Part shown: piece after piece, positions 17,478 to 25,389 of the stretch
How the letters are laid out: every line of letters begins with the position of its first letter
How positions within the stretch are numbered: the stretch's first letter is position 1
DNA from: Brucella grignonensis
GTDB taxonomy: Bacteria; Pseudomonadota; Alphaproteobacteria; Rhizobiales; Rhizobiaceae
NCBI RefSeq assembly: GCF_002252505.1
Contig: NZ_NNRL01000165.1
Location: 164,035-228,034, forward strand
Reading direction: 5' to 3'
Length of the DNA stretch: 64,000 bases
The notes under the pieces: model-generated
Told to the model about the DNA's origin: nothing
The model's input: the letters and a program-made list of their open reading frames with translations, nothing else
Databases searched by the model: none
Position numbers and translations under genes: made by a program

Positions 17478-17796
17478 GCACCTTCGGCCTGTTCTGTCCG
17501 TGTGCTCCAGCCGACCCGAGGACTGGCACAATGCCTTAGTCTTCCGACCGTGCGCGTCCCAGGCCGCCCAACGATACGGCCGAGGAGACGAGCCGTTCTG
17601 CGTGACGCCGACGTGACATAGCCTCCAATCGTCGGCTGCCGGCGAGCCAGAAAGGGCCATGCACGGACCTTGCCGAAATCGGTAGGCAGCGGCACGCGAG
17701 GAAGTCTTCGGTATCCGCACGCCGGGCCACTTTTCAAACTCACCTCAAGATGTGCTCGAGCAGCCCGCAAGGCTGCGAGCCGAGGAGCTGAATACC
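17478..17796. other. Gene-free stretch before the beta-propeller gene
   Basis: No convincing coding frame is visible in these 319 bases. They presumably hold the promoter of the propeller-oxidase-cytochrome run; no factor-specific site was recognised. Confidence 0.5.
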
Positions 17797-18936
17797 ATGT
17801 TAAAGACCCACTCGACCCGTTCGATTTCCATCACCGCGGCAGTCCTGACAGCAACCGCGATTCGCAGACGTGCGGCCATGCTGGCCTTCGCGACGGCATC
17901 GGCCCTGGTGCTTGCTATTCCGTTCGCCGCCACCGTCCGAGCGGAGCCTGCTGCAACCGGCTTCGTCTATACGGCCGATGAATTTGGCAACACCGTTAGC
18001 CGCATCGACCTTGCCACGGAAAAGATCGACATCGTTCCGGTCCCGATCACGCCCCACAACGTGCAGTTCGTATCGGGAAAAGATTTGGTGCTGGCGGTGG
18101 GCCTGCCGGTCGCCGGCAAAGCTGAAGACGCTCATGCGTCCAATGGGGCTGGCCATGGCGGCGACGGACATGGTGATGCCGCTGTCGCAGGCCAATTGAT
18201 CGTCCTCGACGCGGCCGATATTTCCTCCGGCGTGAAGGCGTCGATCCCCGTGGGTGGGCATCCTGCGCATGTGATCGCAGACGCGCAAGGCAATCGCGCC
18301 TACGTCTCGAATTCCGAAGACGACAGCTTGTCGGTCGTTGATCTTGCCAAGGGCGAGGTCGTCGCCACGGTCGGCACCGGCGACTACCCCCACGGCCTGC
18401 GGATGAGCCCGGATGGAAGCGCCATCTATGTCGCGAATGTCCAGGACGGTACTGTTTCGGTTATCGACACAACGGCGCTTTCGGAAGTTGCCAGGATCAA
18501 GGTAGGCGTTGCGCCCGTCCAGGTCGGCTTCACACCTGACGGAAAGCGGGTCTATGTCTCGCTGCGCGATGAAAACAAGGTCGCCGTTATCGACACGCAG
18601 TCGCGCGAGGTGATCGCACGCATCAATGTCGGCCGTTCGCCCATCCAGGTTTACGCCACGCCTGATGGCCGGCTGGTTTACGTCGCGAACCAGGGAACCG
18701 AAACGGAGCCGGATGAGACGGTCTCGGTTATCGATGTCGTAGGCGGGAATGTCGTGAAGACCATCCAGACGGACAAGGGCGCTCACGGCGTGACGGTCGT
18801 TGCCGACGGAGCCTTTGTCTTCGTCACCAACATCGTGGCCGGGACCGTTTCCCAGATCGACGTCGGCAGCCAGTCCGTGGTCAAGACATATGCTGTCGGC
18901 AAGGGACCGAACGGCGTCACCTATCAGGCGCAGTGA
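17797..18936 (+). CDS. Secreted YVTN-family beta-propeller protein
   Basis: A 379-residue protein with a long signal region (RRRAAMLAFATASALVLAIP, cut near RAEP) and seven or so repeats of the YVTN type, for example YVSNSEDDSLSVVDLAKGE and YVANVQDGTVSVIDTTALSE. A His/Asp-rich insert at about 115-130 (AHASNGAGHGGDGHGDA) could bind metal. ATG 17797 has ribosome site GAGGAG. It is followed by a small Cys protein, a multicopper oxidase and cytochromes c. Proteins of this fold act as scaffolds or redox partners; the role here is unknown. Confidence 0.82.
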   Translation: MLKTHSTRSISITAAVLTATAIRRRAAMLAFATASALVLAIPFAATVRAEPAATGFVYTADEFGNTVSRIDLATEKIDIVPVPITPHNVQFVSGKDLVLAVGLPVAGKAEDAHASNGAGHGGDGHGDAAVAGQLIVLDAADISSGVKASIPVGGHPAHVIADAQGNRAYVSNSEDDSLSVVDLAKGEVVATVGTGDYPHGLRMSPDGSAIYVANVQDGTVSVIDTTALSEVARIKVGVAPVQVGFTPDGKRVYVSLRDENKVAVIDTQSREVIARINVGRSPIQVYATPDGRLVYVANQGTETEPDETVSVIDVVGGNVVKTIQTDKGAHGVTVVADGAFVFVTNIVAGTVSQIDVGSQSVVKTYAVGKGPNGVTYQAQ

Positions 18937-18945
18937 TGCAACGTC

Positions 18946-18966
18946 GGGGCGGCGCTTCGCCGCCCC
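18946..18966 (+). terminator. GC-rich hairpin after the propeller gene
   Basis: A perfect 9-bp stem, GGGGCGGCG and CGCCGCCCC, with a 3-base loop starts ten bases after the stop codon. No T-run follows, so it may be a weak terminator or an mRNA-stabilising hairpin. Confidence 0.6.
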
Positions 18967-19021
18967 GCACGACCTAAGCCTCAAACCTATGAGCAGGACG
19001 GCCGGCATGCAGGCTTCATCA

Positions 19022-19408
19022 ATGGACAAAGGGTCGGCGAGGCTCTATTCTTTGCCCATGCTTCGCGCGTTGCTTATCATTGTTACAACCATCTCGCTTG
19101 CCGCTGCTTCTTTTGCCGTTCAAGCACACGAGACCCGCATGTCCGGGATGTTGGAACGCGCCGCGCTGACGCAGCACATGGAGCAAGCCTCTTCTTCGAT
19201 GGCCGCTTGCAGCGAAGGGAAATCCTGCAAAGCAGATGCCGGATTGTGCACCTTCGCCTGCGCCGGAATATCGGCCTGGCTTCCGGTTGTGCGTACTTCG
19301 GCAAAGCAAATCAGCTCGCGGCAAAAATATCCCTTCCCGCCGGATGCCGTCTTCGTTGCGGCAGCTCCCGGCCGGAATGATCGCCCTCCTATATCGCGCC
19401 TCCTCTGA
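19022..19408 (+). CDS. Small secreted Cys-containing protein, function unknown
   Basis: A 128-residue protein from ATG 19022 (or 116 from ATG 19058, or longer from ATG 18989; no clear ribosome site decides). It has a signal peptide (LLIIVTTISLAAASFAVQA), then His/Met/Cys residues (AACSEGKSCKADAGLCTFAC) and a C-terminus with DRPPISRLL. The same layout is seen in the protein at 17046. It sits between the propeller and the multicopper oxidase in the same direction, so a periplasmic copper-handling role is possible but unproven. Confidence 0.55.
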   Translation: MDKGSARLYSLPMLRALLIIVTTISLAAASFAVQAHETRMSGMLERAALTQHMEQASSSMAACSEGKSCKADAGLCTFACAGISAWLPVVRTSAKQISSRQKYPFPPDAVFVAAAPGRNDRPPISRLL

Positions 19409-19483
19409 GCCTGCGGCGGGGCTGATCCCGCTGCGATCCATTTGGACCTTTCAGGCGGGACAGATCGTCCCGAGGTGACGAAT

Positions 19484-20968
19484 ATGACGACCTTTTCACG
19501 ACGCGGCTTCCTCGCCGCCAGCGCAGCCATGCTTGCTGCATCCCATTTCCCCATCAGGGCCTACGGCCAGGACGCGGCTGCGATCCGCCTGGCCGCCACC
19601 AGCCGCACGCTCGATATAGACAATCGACCGGCCACCGTTTTCGGACTTGCTGGTCCCAACGGGCAGGGGCTGCTCCTCGATCCGGGCGAGCGATTTCGGG
19701 TGGATCTGACCAACGATCTCGCCGAGTCCACGATCATTCATTGGCACGGCCAGATTCCCCCGAACGCTCAGGACGGCGTCCCGGATATGCCGCAGCCGCT
19801 TCTTCAGCCCAGTGAAACGCGCAGCTTCGATTTCGTGCCCCAGCCCGGAACGCACTGGATGCACAGCCATGTGCCGATCCAGGAAATGCGATTGCTCGCC
19901 GCGCCGCTGATCGTCCGGAGGGCAGAAGACCTATCCGCCGATCGGCAGGAAGTCGTCCTGTTCCTGCACGACTTCGCGTTCAAGACACCGGAAGAAGTGC
20001 TGGAAGAGATCACCAGCGCAAGCGCTGATGGACATGGCGCTGCCGGCATGTCACGCGCGATGCAAGGCATGAACCATGGCGGCATGCCTGGAATGAACCA
20101 GGGCGAGGCCGGGGGAATGGGCTCGATGGCCATGGATATGGGTAACATGGCGATGGATCTCAACGACTACGACTGGGATGCCTATCTCGCCAATGACCGA
20201 ACCCTGTCCGATCCCGATGTCGTTCAGGTCGAACGCGGCGGCCGGGTTCGCCTCCGTGTCATCAACGCAGCCGCAGCCACCGTTTTCTGGATCGACACGG
20301 GCGAAGCACAAGCCCGGCTCGTCGCCGTCGACGGGCATGAGGTCCAGCCGGTCGCGGGTTCGCGGTTCGGGCTGGCCATGGGGCAGCGTCTCGACCTGGA
20401 GATCGACCTTCCAAATGAGACCCGCGCATGGCCGATTCTGGCGCTCAGGGAGGGCGAACGTGAAAGGACCGGCATTATTCTCGCCCCCGCGGGCGCCACG
20501 ATCGACAGGATCGATTCCCTTTCAGCGAATGACGCCCCGGCCTTCGACACGGACTTGTCTCAGGAGTCACGGCTGGTCGCTGTCGACACGCTTGCCGCCC
20601 GTCCGGTGGATCGAAGCCACATGATCATGCTCGGCGGCTCGATGCAGCCCTATGTCTGGACCATCGACGGAGCAACATGGGGCAAGCATCGGCCGGTTGC
20701 CGCAACGAGCGGCGATCGGGTGGAACTGATGTTCCACAATATGTCGATGATGGGGCACCCGATGCATCTGCATGGGCATGCATTCCAGGTTGTTGGCATC
20801 AACAGGCGACGCTTCGAAGGTGCGCGCCGCGATACCGTGTACATACCGCCGATGTCGATGGTCACTGTTGCCCTTGATGCCGGCGAGGCCGCGAGCTGGA
20901 TGTTGCATTGCCATCATATGCCGCATCTGGCCACCGGGATGATGACCGAGTTCAGGATCGCTGCATGA
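19484..20968 (+). CDS. Tat-exported multicopper oxidase, CopA type
   Basis: A 494-residue periplasmic oxidase. The Tat signal is SRRGFLAAS. Copper motifs are IIHWHG, HWMHSHVP, HPMHLHGHAF and HCHHMPHLATGM, giving type 1, 2 and 3 sites. A Met/His-rich insert lies at about 200-235 (GMNHGGMPGMNQGEAGGMGS), as in CopA and CueO proteins that bind Cu(I). Likely role: oxidation of Cu(I) or a related metal in the periplasm. ATG 19484 is the Tat-consistent start. Its stop overlaps the start of the cytochrome c gene (ATGA), so the two are coupled. Confidence 0.9.
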   Translation: MTTFSRRGFLAASAAMLAASHFPIRAYGQDAAAIRLAATSRTLDIDNRPATVFGLAGPNGQGLLLDPGERFRVDLTNDLAESTIIHWHGQIPPNAQDGVPDMPQPLLQPSETRSFDFVPQPGTHWMHSHVPIQEMRLLAAPLIVRRAEDLSADRQEVVLFLHDFAFKTPEEVLEEITSASADGHGAAGMSRAMQGMNHGGMPGMNQGEAGGMGSMAMDMGNMAMDLNDYDWDAYLANDRTLSDPDVVQVERGGRVRLRVINAAAATVFWIDTGEAQARLVAVDGHEVQPVAGSRFGLAMGQRLDLEIDLPNETRAWPILALREGERERTGIILAPAGATIDRIDSLSANDAPAFDTDLSQESRLVAVDTLAARPVDRSHMIMLGGSMQPYVWTIDGATWGKHRPVAATSGDRVELMFHNMSMMGHPMHLHGHAFQVVGINRRRFEGARRDTVYIPPMSMVTVALDAGEAASWMLHCHHMPHLATGMMTEFRIAA

Positions 20969-21399
20969 AACCGCTCTGGATCGCGGTCGCCGCAACTCTC
21001 CTGGCGGCGGCCGGTGCGATCTTGGTCGGAAAGGGACGGTCCGGTCAGGAGGCGAGCGATCGCATCGCCCTTGGCCGGGCAGTCTATCTAGCGAACTGTG
21101 CGAGCTGTCACGGCACGAAACTCGAAGGCCAGCCCGACTGGCGCAGCCCGGGCACGAGCGGCCGCCTTCCGGCGCCGCCGCATGACGAGACCGGTCACAC
21201 CTGGCATCATTCGGACAGGCAGCTCCTCGCAATCATCACCGATGGGACCGCCGCGGTGGTTGGCGGTGGCTACGAGAGTGACATGCCCAGCTTTCGGGAG
21301 GCTCTGACCTCCGCCGAGATCGAGGCTGTCCTCGACTACATCAAGAGTACCTGGCCGCAGCGAGAGGCAGACTACCAACGCCGCATCTCGAACGGCTGA
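20965..21399 (+). CDS. Membrane-anchored or exported monoheme cytochrome c
   Basis: A 144-residue protein with an N-terminal signal or anchor helix (LWIAVAATLLAAAGAILVG), one heme site CASCH at about 47-51, and a C-terminal Met-containing stretch (SDMPSF) as sixth ligand. ATG 20965 overlaps the stop of the multicopper oxidase, which suggests that it exchanges electrons with it. Confidence 0.87.
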   Translation: MKPLWIAVAATLLAAAGAILVGKGRSGQEASDRIALGRAVYLANCASCHGTKLEGQPDWRSPGTSGRLPAPPHDETGHTWHHSDRQLLAIITDGTAAVVGGGYESDMPSFREALTSAEIEAVLDYIKSTWPQREADYQRRISNG

Positions 21400-21540
21400 C
21401 ACGCCGGAGGCCACGAAAACAATTTCGTGGCCCCACATCGCCATCGCGCGCCGCCCCACCACCACATTCATGCCGACGGGTTCGGCAGTTGATGGCGGCA
21501 GAGAGGGTGTTCGGCGGCCTAAAGACATAAGGATTCACAA

Positions 21541-21972
21541 ATGAACAAGAGAAACGTCTTCGCTCTGCTCGTCGCCGCGGCAGCGGTTGCGGGCTTTGCG
21601 CTTTGGAATCGAACCGGATCGGAAGACGAAGCCAGAAGAGGAGTATCGGGCCAGGGGACGGCATTGTCGGTTGTCGTGCCTTCGTCATTGTCCGACACCG
21701 CAAAGATGGGAGAACGAGCTTTCAACGCCGTCTGTGCAGCGTGCCACGGCAAGAACGCGGCCGGAACCGATGCCGGCCCGCCGCTCATCCATCGGATATA
21801 CGAACCTTCTCACCACGGAGACTACGCCTTTGAAATGGCCGTCGCCAACGGCGTGCGCGCGCATCACTGGAAATTCGGAAACATGCCTCCTCAGCCGGGT
21901 CTGACGAGGGCCGACGTCGCTACGATCGTGGCCTATGTGCGCGAGCTTCAGCGGGCGAACGGCATCAATTGA
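21541..21972 (+). CDS. Exported monoheme cytochrome c
   Basis: A 143-residue protein with a signal or anchor helix (VFALLVAAAAVAGFALW), a heme site CAACH at about 65-69, and GNMPPQPGL as the likely Met ligand region. It differs from the cytochrome at 20965 in sequence but has the same design. It lies 141 bp downstream in the same direction, so the oxidase may have two electron partners. The stretch between them holds no other gene. Confidence 0.87.
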   Translation: MNKRNVFALLVAAAAVAGFALWNRTGSEDEARRGVSGQGTALSVVVPSSLSDTAKMGERAFNAVCAACHGKNAAGTDAGPPLIHRIYEPSHHGDYAFEMAVANGVRAHHWKFGNMPPQPGLTRADVATIVAYVRELQRANGIN

Positions 21973-22097
21973 GGAGCATTGGCGGCGAGATACCCTGCCA
22001 GACCTGTCGAGGCGGGTTTGAGGAAATCGGGCGGCTGCGAGTGGAGTTGTGGTGTGATAGGATGAGGCGGCCAAGTCGCCTATGGGAGGGGTGTGCA

Positions 22098-22466
22098 ATG
22101 CGAACTGGCATAACATGCGCATTTGTCGTTCTGGCTTTGCTGGTGTCGGCGTCAAATGCCCAAGAGGATCAGCCGTTTCATACGTCTTATTTCGCGGATG
22201 AAACGACCATCAGCCTGTCCGTGACCGTCGCGGCAACCTCTCTTGACCCGGAATATAATTTCGATGTGCAAGTCGCGCTCACGGAGCGCGGACCCGAGGG
22301 TCAGATCAGATTCATCGACCACAGCGCCCACCTTGCAAAGGTACGATGCGCCGCGCCGAAGGCCGTCATGATCGGCCAATCAGAGTTTATGCTGTCGGAT
22401 TCGCCCGAGCCGGGGGATTGGAAGCAGGATCTCTGGCGCACCTTCTGCCTCCTGCCGGTCTCATGA
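22098..22466 (+). CDS. Small secreted protein, function unknown
   Basis: A 122-residue protein with a signal peptide (MRTGITCAFVVLALLVSASNA) followed by a soluble domain of about 100 residues with two cysteines (KVRCAAP, WRTFCLLP) that could form a disulfide. ATG 22098 follows a GGGAGGGG ribosome site; the longer frame from 21969 has no such site. It ends just before a strong terminator shared with the facing cusF gene. I do not recognise the family. Confidence 0.65.
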   Translation: MRTGITCAFVVLALLVSASNAQEDQPFHTSYFADETTISLSVTVAATSLDPEYNFDVQVALTERGPEGQIRFIDHSAHLAKVRCAAPKAVMIGQSEFMLSDSPEPGDWKQDLWRTFCLLPVS

Positions 22467-22472
22467 GGAACG

Positions 22473-22498
22473 GGGCCGCGCTGCATCCAGCGCGGCCC
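22473..22498. terminator. Shared terminator hairpin between convergent genes
   Basis: A perfect 11-bp stem, GGGCCGCGCTG and CAGCGCGGCCC with loop CATC, lies 6 bases after one stop codon and 6 bases before the other. It can serve both directions. No long T-run is present on either side. Confidence 0.8.
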
Positions 22499-22504
22499 TG
22501 TGCT

Positions 22505-22795
22505 TCACTTGACCTGGGTGACAGTCAGCTTTCCGTTGACGCGCTCGGCAACGAACTGGACCTTTGCGCCGACCTTGAGCTTTTCCAGCATCGCGTCATC
22601 AGCGACCTGGAATACCATCGTCATGGCCGGCATCTCGAGGTTCTTCAGCTCTTCATGGATGAGCGTGACCTTCTTCGCCTTCTCGTCCAGCTTCTTGACC
22701 GTGCCGCTGGTGAATTCCTGCGCGAAGGCGGCGGTGCCGAAGGCGAAGGCGACGGCGCCGGCGAGTGTGATTCTTGTGATAGCTTTCATCGTCAT
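22505..22795 (-). CDS. cusF: CusF-type periplasmic copper-binding protein
   Basis: A 96-residue protein: signal peptide (ITLAGAVAFAFGTAAFA) and a small OB-fold domain with the CusF copper motif region LEMPAMTMVFQV, whose two Met residues bind Cu(I) or Ag(I). ATG 22795 has an AGGAG ribosome site. In intact systems CusF feeds the CusCBA pump, but only a broken cusA is found in this window. It is the last gene of a minus-strand unit with a cupredoxin and a multicopper oxidase. Confidence 0.88.
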   Translation of the reverse strand: MTMKAITRITLAGAVAFAFGTAAFAQEFTSGTVKKLDEKAKKVTLIHEELKNLEMPAMTMVFQVADDAMLEKLKVGAKVQFVAERVNGKLTVTQVK

Positions 22796-22807
22796 TTCTG
22801 TTGCTCC

Positions 22808-23284
22808 TTATTTCTTCGCGACCGTGACGTCGCCGTGCATGCCGGAATCGTAGTGACCGGGAACGAGGCAGGCGATCTTGAACACGCCGTCGTTGGTGAA
22901 CTTCCAGACGATCTCGCCGGATTTTCCGGGCGCGAGGCGAATGGCGTTCGGATCCTCGTGTTCCATTTCCGGGAATTTCTCCATCACGGCTTTGTGCTCC
23001 ATGATCTTGTCTTCCTGGTCGAGCACGAATTCATGATCGACCTCGCCCGCATTCTTGATCGCGAAGCGAACGGTCTGGCCCTGGCGGACCTTGAAGGTGC
23101 TTGGTGTGAAGATCATCTTGCCGTCATCCGTTTCCTTCATCGTGACACGGATGGTCTGGGACGCCTTGGCCTTTTCACCGGGTTCGCCAACGGCCATTTC
23201 GCCATGACCGCCCTCATGCGAACCGGATGCAAAAGCAGCGGTGGCAAACGTTGAGAGTAGCAGACCAACTAGAATGCGTTTCAT
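22808..23284 (-). CDS. Periplasmic cupredoxin (plastocyanin/azurin-like)
   Basis: A 158-residue secreted blue-copper-type protein. Signal peptide MKRILVGLLLSTFATAAFA; a His-rich start of the mature chain (GSHEGGHGEM); ligands VDHEFVL (His), and CLVPGHYDSGM (Cys, His, Met) near the C-terminus. It could carry electrons to or from the adjacent multicopper oxidase, or bind copper. ATG 23284 is the start consistent with the signal peptide. It sits between cusF and the oxidase gene on the same strand. Confidence 0.86.
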   Translation of the reverse strand: MKRILVGLLLSTFATAAFASGSHEGGHGEMAVGEPGEKAKASQTIRVTMKETDDGKMIFTPSTFKVRQGQTVRFAIKNAGEVDHEFVLDQEDKIMEHKAVMEKFPEMEHEDPNAIRLAPGKSGEIVWKFTNDGVFKIACLVPGHYDSGMHGDVTVAKK

Positions 23285-23315
23285 AATCGTTTCCTTTGTC
23301 GTTTCTGGGAGGAAG

Positions 23316-24590
23316 TTAACCGTGATTGGAATGGCCAGACGGAAGTTGTGTCTTGGCATCTTTCGCTTTGACAGGCTCGGGCAAGCTCCCGGTCCATTCC
23401 CACGCCTGCGTGCCGGGAGGGTTCTCGTACCAACCCGGATCGCTGTAGTCGTCCGCTGAGATACCCTCGCGGACCTTCACCACGGAGAACATGCCGCCCA
23501 TTTCGATCGGGCCGTGGGGACCCCACCCGGTCATCATGGGGACGGTGTTCTCCGGTATTTCCATCGACATTTCGCCCATATCCGCCATGCCGGCCGTCCC
23601 CATGGGCATGTATTCGGGACGGATCTGCCTGATCTTTTTTGCAACCTCCTTCTTGTCGACCCCGATGAATGTCGGGATCTCGTGACCCATGGCATTCATG
23701 GTGTGATGCGACTTGTGGCAATGGATCGCCCAGTCGCCGACGTACTTCGCGTCGAACTCGTAGGCGCGCATCGCACCGACAGGGATGTCGATGCTGACCT
23801 CGGGCCAGCGCGCCTCCGGCCTGACGCAGCCGCCATCGGTGCAGGTCACCTCGAAATCGTAGCCGTGCATGTGGATTGGATGGTTCGTCATCGTCAGGTT
23901 ACCGACGCGAACACGAACCCTGTCGTTCTTGGAAACGACGAGCGGATCGATCCCTGGAAAGACGCGCGTGTTGAACGTCCAGAGGTTGAAGTCGGTCATT
24001 TCCATGATCCGGGGCACGTATGTTCCCGGATCGATGTCATAGGCGCTGAGCAGGAAGACGAAATCCCGATCCACCGGCATGAACTTCGGGTCCCGGGGAT
24101 GGATGACGAAGAAGCCCATCATCCCCATCGCCATCTGTACCATCTCGTCCGAGTGCGGGTGGTACATGAAGGTGCCGGATTTCACGAGATCGAACTCGTA
24201 AACGAAGGTCTTGCCAGAGGGGATGTGAGGCTGCGACAGCCCGCCAACACCATCCATCCCCGACGGCAGGATCATACCGTGCCAATGAATGGTCGTGTGC
24301 TCCGGCAGCTTGTTGGTCACGAAAATGCGAACCCGGTCGCCTTCGACTGCTTCGATGGTCGGACCCGGTGACTGGCCGTTGTACCCCCAAAGATATGCGG
24401 TCATGCCTTCGGCCATCTCCCGCTCCACCGGCTCGGCAACGAGGTGGAATTCCTTCACCCCGTTGTTCATTCGGAACGGCAAGGTCCAACCGTTGAGGGT
24501 GACGACCGGATTGTAATCTGGGCCGACCGTCGGCTTTACCGGGGTTTGCGTGGCCGCCGAGTCCATGAGAGCGGCTTCCGGCAAGCCCAT
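23316..24590 (-). CDS. Multicopper oxidase lacking its signal peptide
   Basis: A 424-residue three-domain multicopper oxidase with all copper motifs: TIHWHG, MYHPHSDEM, HPIHMHGYDF and HCHKSHHTMNAM. Family members start with a Tat or Sec signal; here the frame begins MGLPEAALMDSAA at about the mature N-terminus. Upstream codons (to TTG 24638) encode no hydrophobic stretch, and no ribosome site precedes ATG 24590. The gene therefore seems to have lost its 5' end where the toxin-antitoxin genes begin. It may be a pseudogene although the catalytic core is intact. Confidence 0.8.
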   Translation of the reverse strand: MGLPEAALMDSAATQTPVKPTVGPDYNPVVTLNGWTLPFRMNNGVKEFHLVAEPVEREMAEGMTAYLWGYNGQSPGPTIEAVEGDRVRIFVTNKLPEHTTIHWHGMILPSGMDGVGGLSQPHIPSGKTFVYEFDLVKSGTFMYHPHSDEMVQMAMGMMGFFVIHPRDPKFMPVDRDFVFLLSAYDIDPGTYVPRIMEMTDFNLWTFNTRVFPGIDPLVVSKNDRVRVRVGNLTMTNHPIHMHGYDFEVTCTDGGCVRPEARWPEVSIDIPVGAMRAYEFDAKYVGDWAIHCHKSHHTMNAMGHEIPTFIGVDKKEVAKKIRQIRPEYMPMGTAGMADMGEMSMEIPENTVPMMTGWGPHGPIEMGGMFSVVKVREGISADDYSDPGWYENPPGTQAWEWTGSLPEPVKAKDAKTQLPSGHSNHG

Positions 24591-24644
24591 GTTGGACGTT
24601 TGCGCCCAGGTCTTACGATAACGCTGCAATGGTGGCAACTAAAC

Positions 24645-24654
24645 CACATATGTG
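24645..24654. promoter_or_regulatory. Palindrome before the toxin-antitoxin genes
   Basis: The perfect palindrome CACATATGTG lies 35 bases before the antitoxin start, followed by a partial copy (AATGTGGG). Antitoxins of this type usually repress their own promoter at such a site. Confidence 0.5.
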
Positions 24655-24688
24655 CTAATGTGGGTCCGTCACTTCGGGAGTATGTGAA

Positions 24689-24940
24689 ATGAGCCGCTTG
24701 ACGATCGACATAACGGACAAACAACATCAAAGCCTCAAAGCGCTAGCCGCTCTGCAGGGCAAGACAATCAAGCAGTACGCACTTGAGCGCCTGTTTCCTG
24801 GCGACGTCGAGGGAGAACTGGCCTGGGAAGAGTTAAAGACGTTGATGAATACGCGCATCAGTGAGGGGCTCGCCGGAAAACTGTCGACCAAAACCGTAGG
24901 TGAGATCCTCGACGAGGAGATCGCCGAAGGTCGCGCTTGA
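24689..24940 (+). CDS. ParD-like antitoxin
   Basis: An 83-residue protein starting MSRLTIDITDKQHQSLKALA. The N-terminal ribbon-helix-helix-like part (KTIKQYALERLF) should bind DNA, and the acidic C-terminal tail ending EILDEEIAEGRA should wrap the toxin. Its stop overlaps the toxin start by four bases (TTGA). The pair stabilises plasmids or islands. Whether it is called ParD or another RHH antitoxin is not certain. Confidence 0.82.
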   Translation: MSRLTIDITDKQHQSLKALAALQGKTIKQYALERLFPGDVEGELAWEELKTLMNTRISEGLAGKLSTKTVGEILDEEIAEGRA

Positions 24941-25239
24941 CGGCTTACATCCTGACCGCAGAGGCAGAATCCGATCTTCGCTCGGTAATCCGTTACACAC
25001 GGACACAATGGAGTGCCGCCCAGGTACGTCACTACGTCTCGGCTTTGGAGCGAGGAATGGAGGACATTGCCGCGGGCAAAGTTCCCTTCAAGGATCTGAG
25101 CGCACTCTATCCGGCGCTGCGGATGGCGCGATGCCAGCACCACTACTTCTTCTGTCTGCCTCGAGAACATGCGCCCGCTCTCATCGTAGCGATTCTTCAC
25201 GAACGAATGGATCTCATGAGGCGTTGGCTGACCGTCTAA
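24937..25239 (+). CDS. RelE/ParE-family toxin
   Basis: A 100-residue protein (AYILTAEAESDLRSVIRYT) with the RelE/ParE fold pattern: an N-terminal helix pair, the basic middle and a C-terminal strand ending LIVAILHERMDLMRRW. The start is TTG 24937, overlapping the antitoxin stop. ParE toxins inhibit gyrase; RelE toxins cut mRNA at ribosomes; sequence alone does not decide. From 25240 to 25389 no gene is visible. Confidence 0.82.
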   Translation: MTAYILTAEAESDLRSVIRYTRTQWSAAQVRHYVSALERGMEDIAAGKVPFKDLSALYPALRMARCQHHYFFCLPREHAPALIVAILHERMDLMRRWLTV

Positions 25240-25389
25240 ACGAGTGATGTTTTCACGACGGGAGGAACTCCTGCGCGCGTGCTAGATAAGCCCTTGTCTT
25301 CGAGCGATCAAAAAGGTGTCGTCGGTTCGGATCCCTTCAAGAGCAGCGAATCTGACGCTTCGAGTGGCGTGATGAGATTTTTTAAGAGA

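Noticed and set aside
22346..23254. Plus-strand frame of 302 codons across cusF and the cupredoxin gene
   Set aside because: Runs antisense through two well-supported genes and a terminator hairpin.
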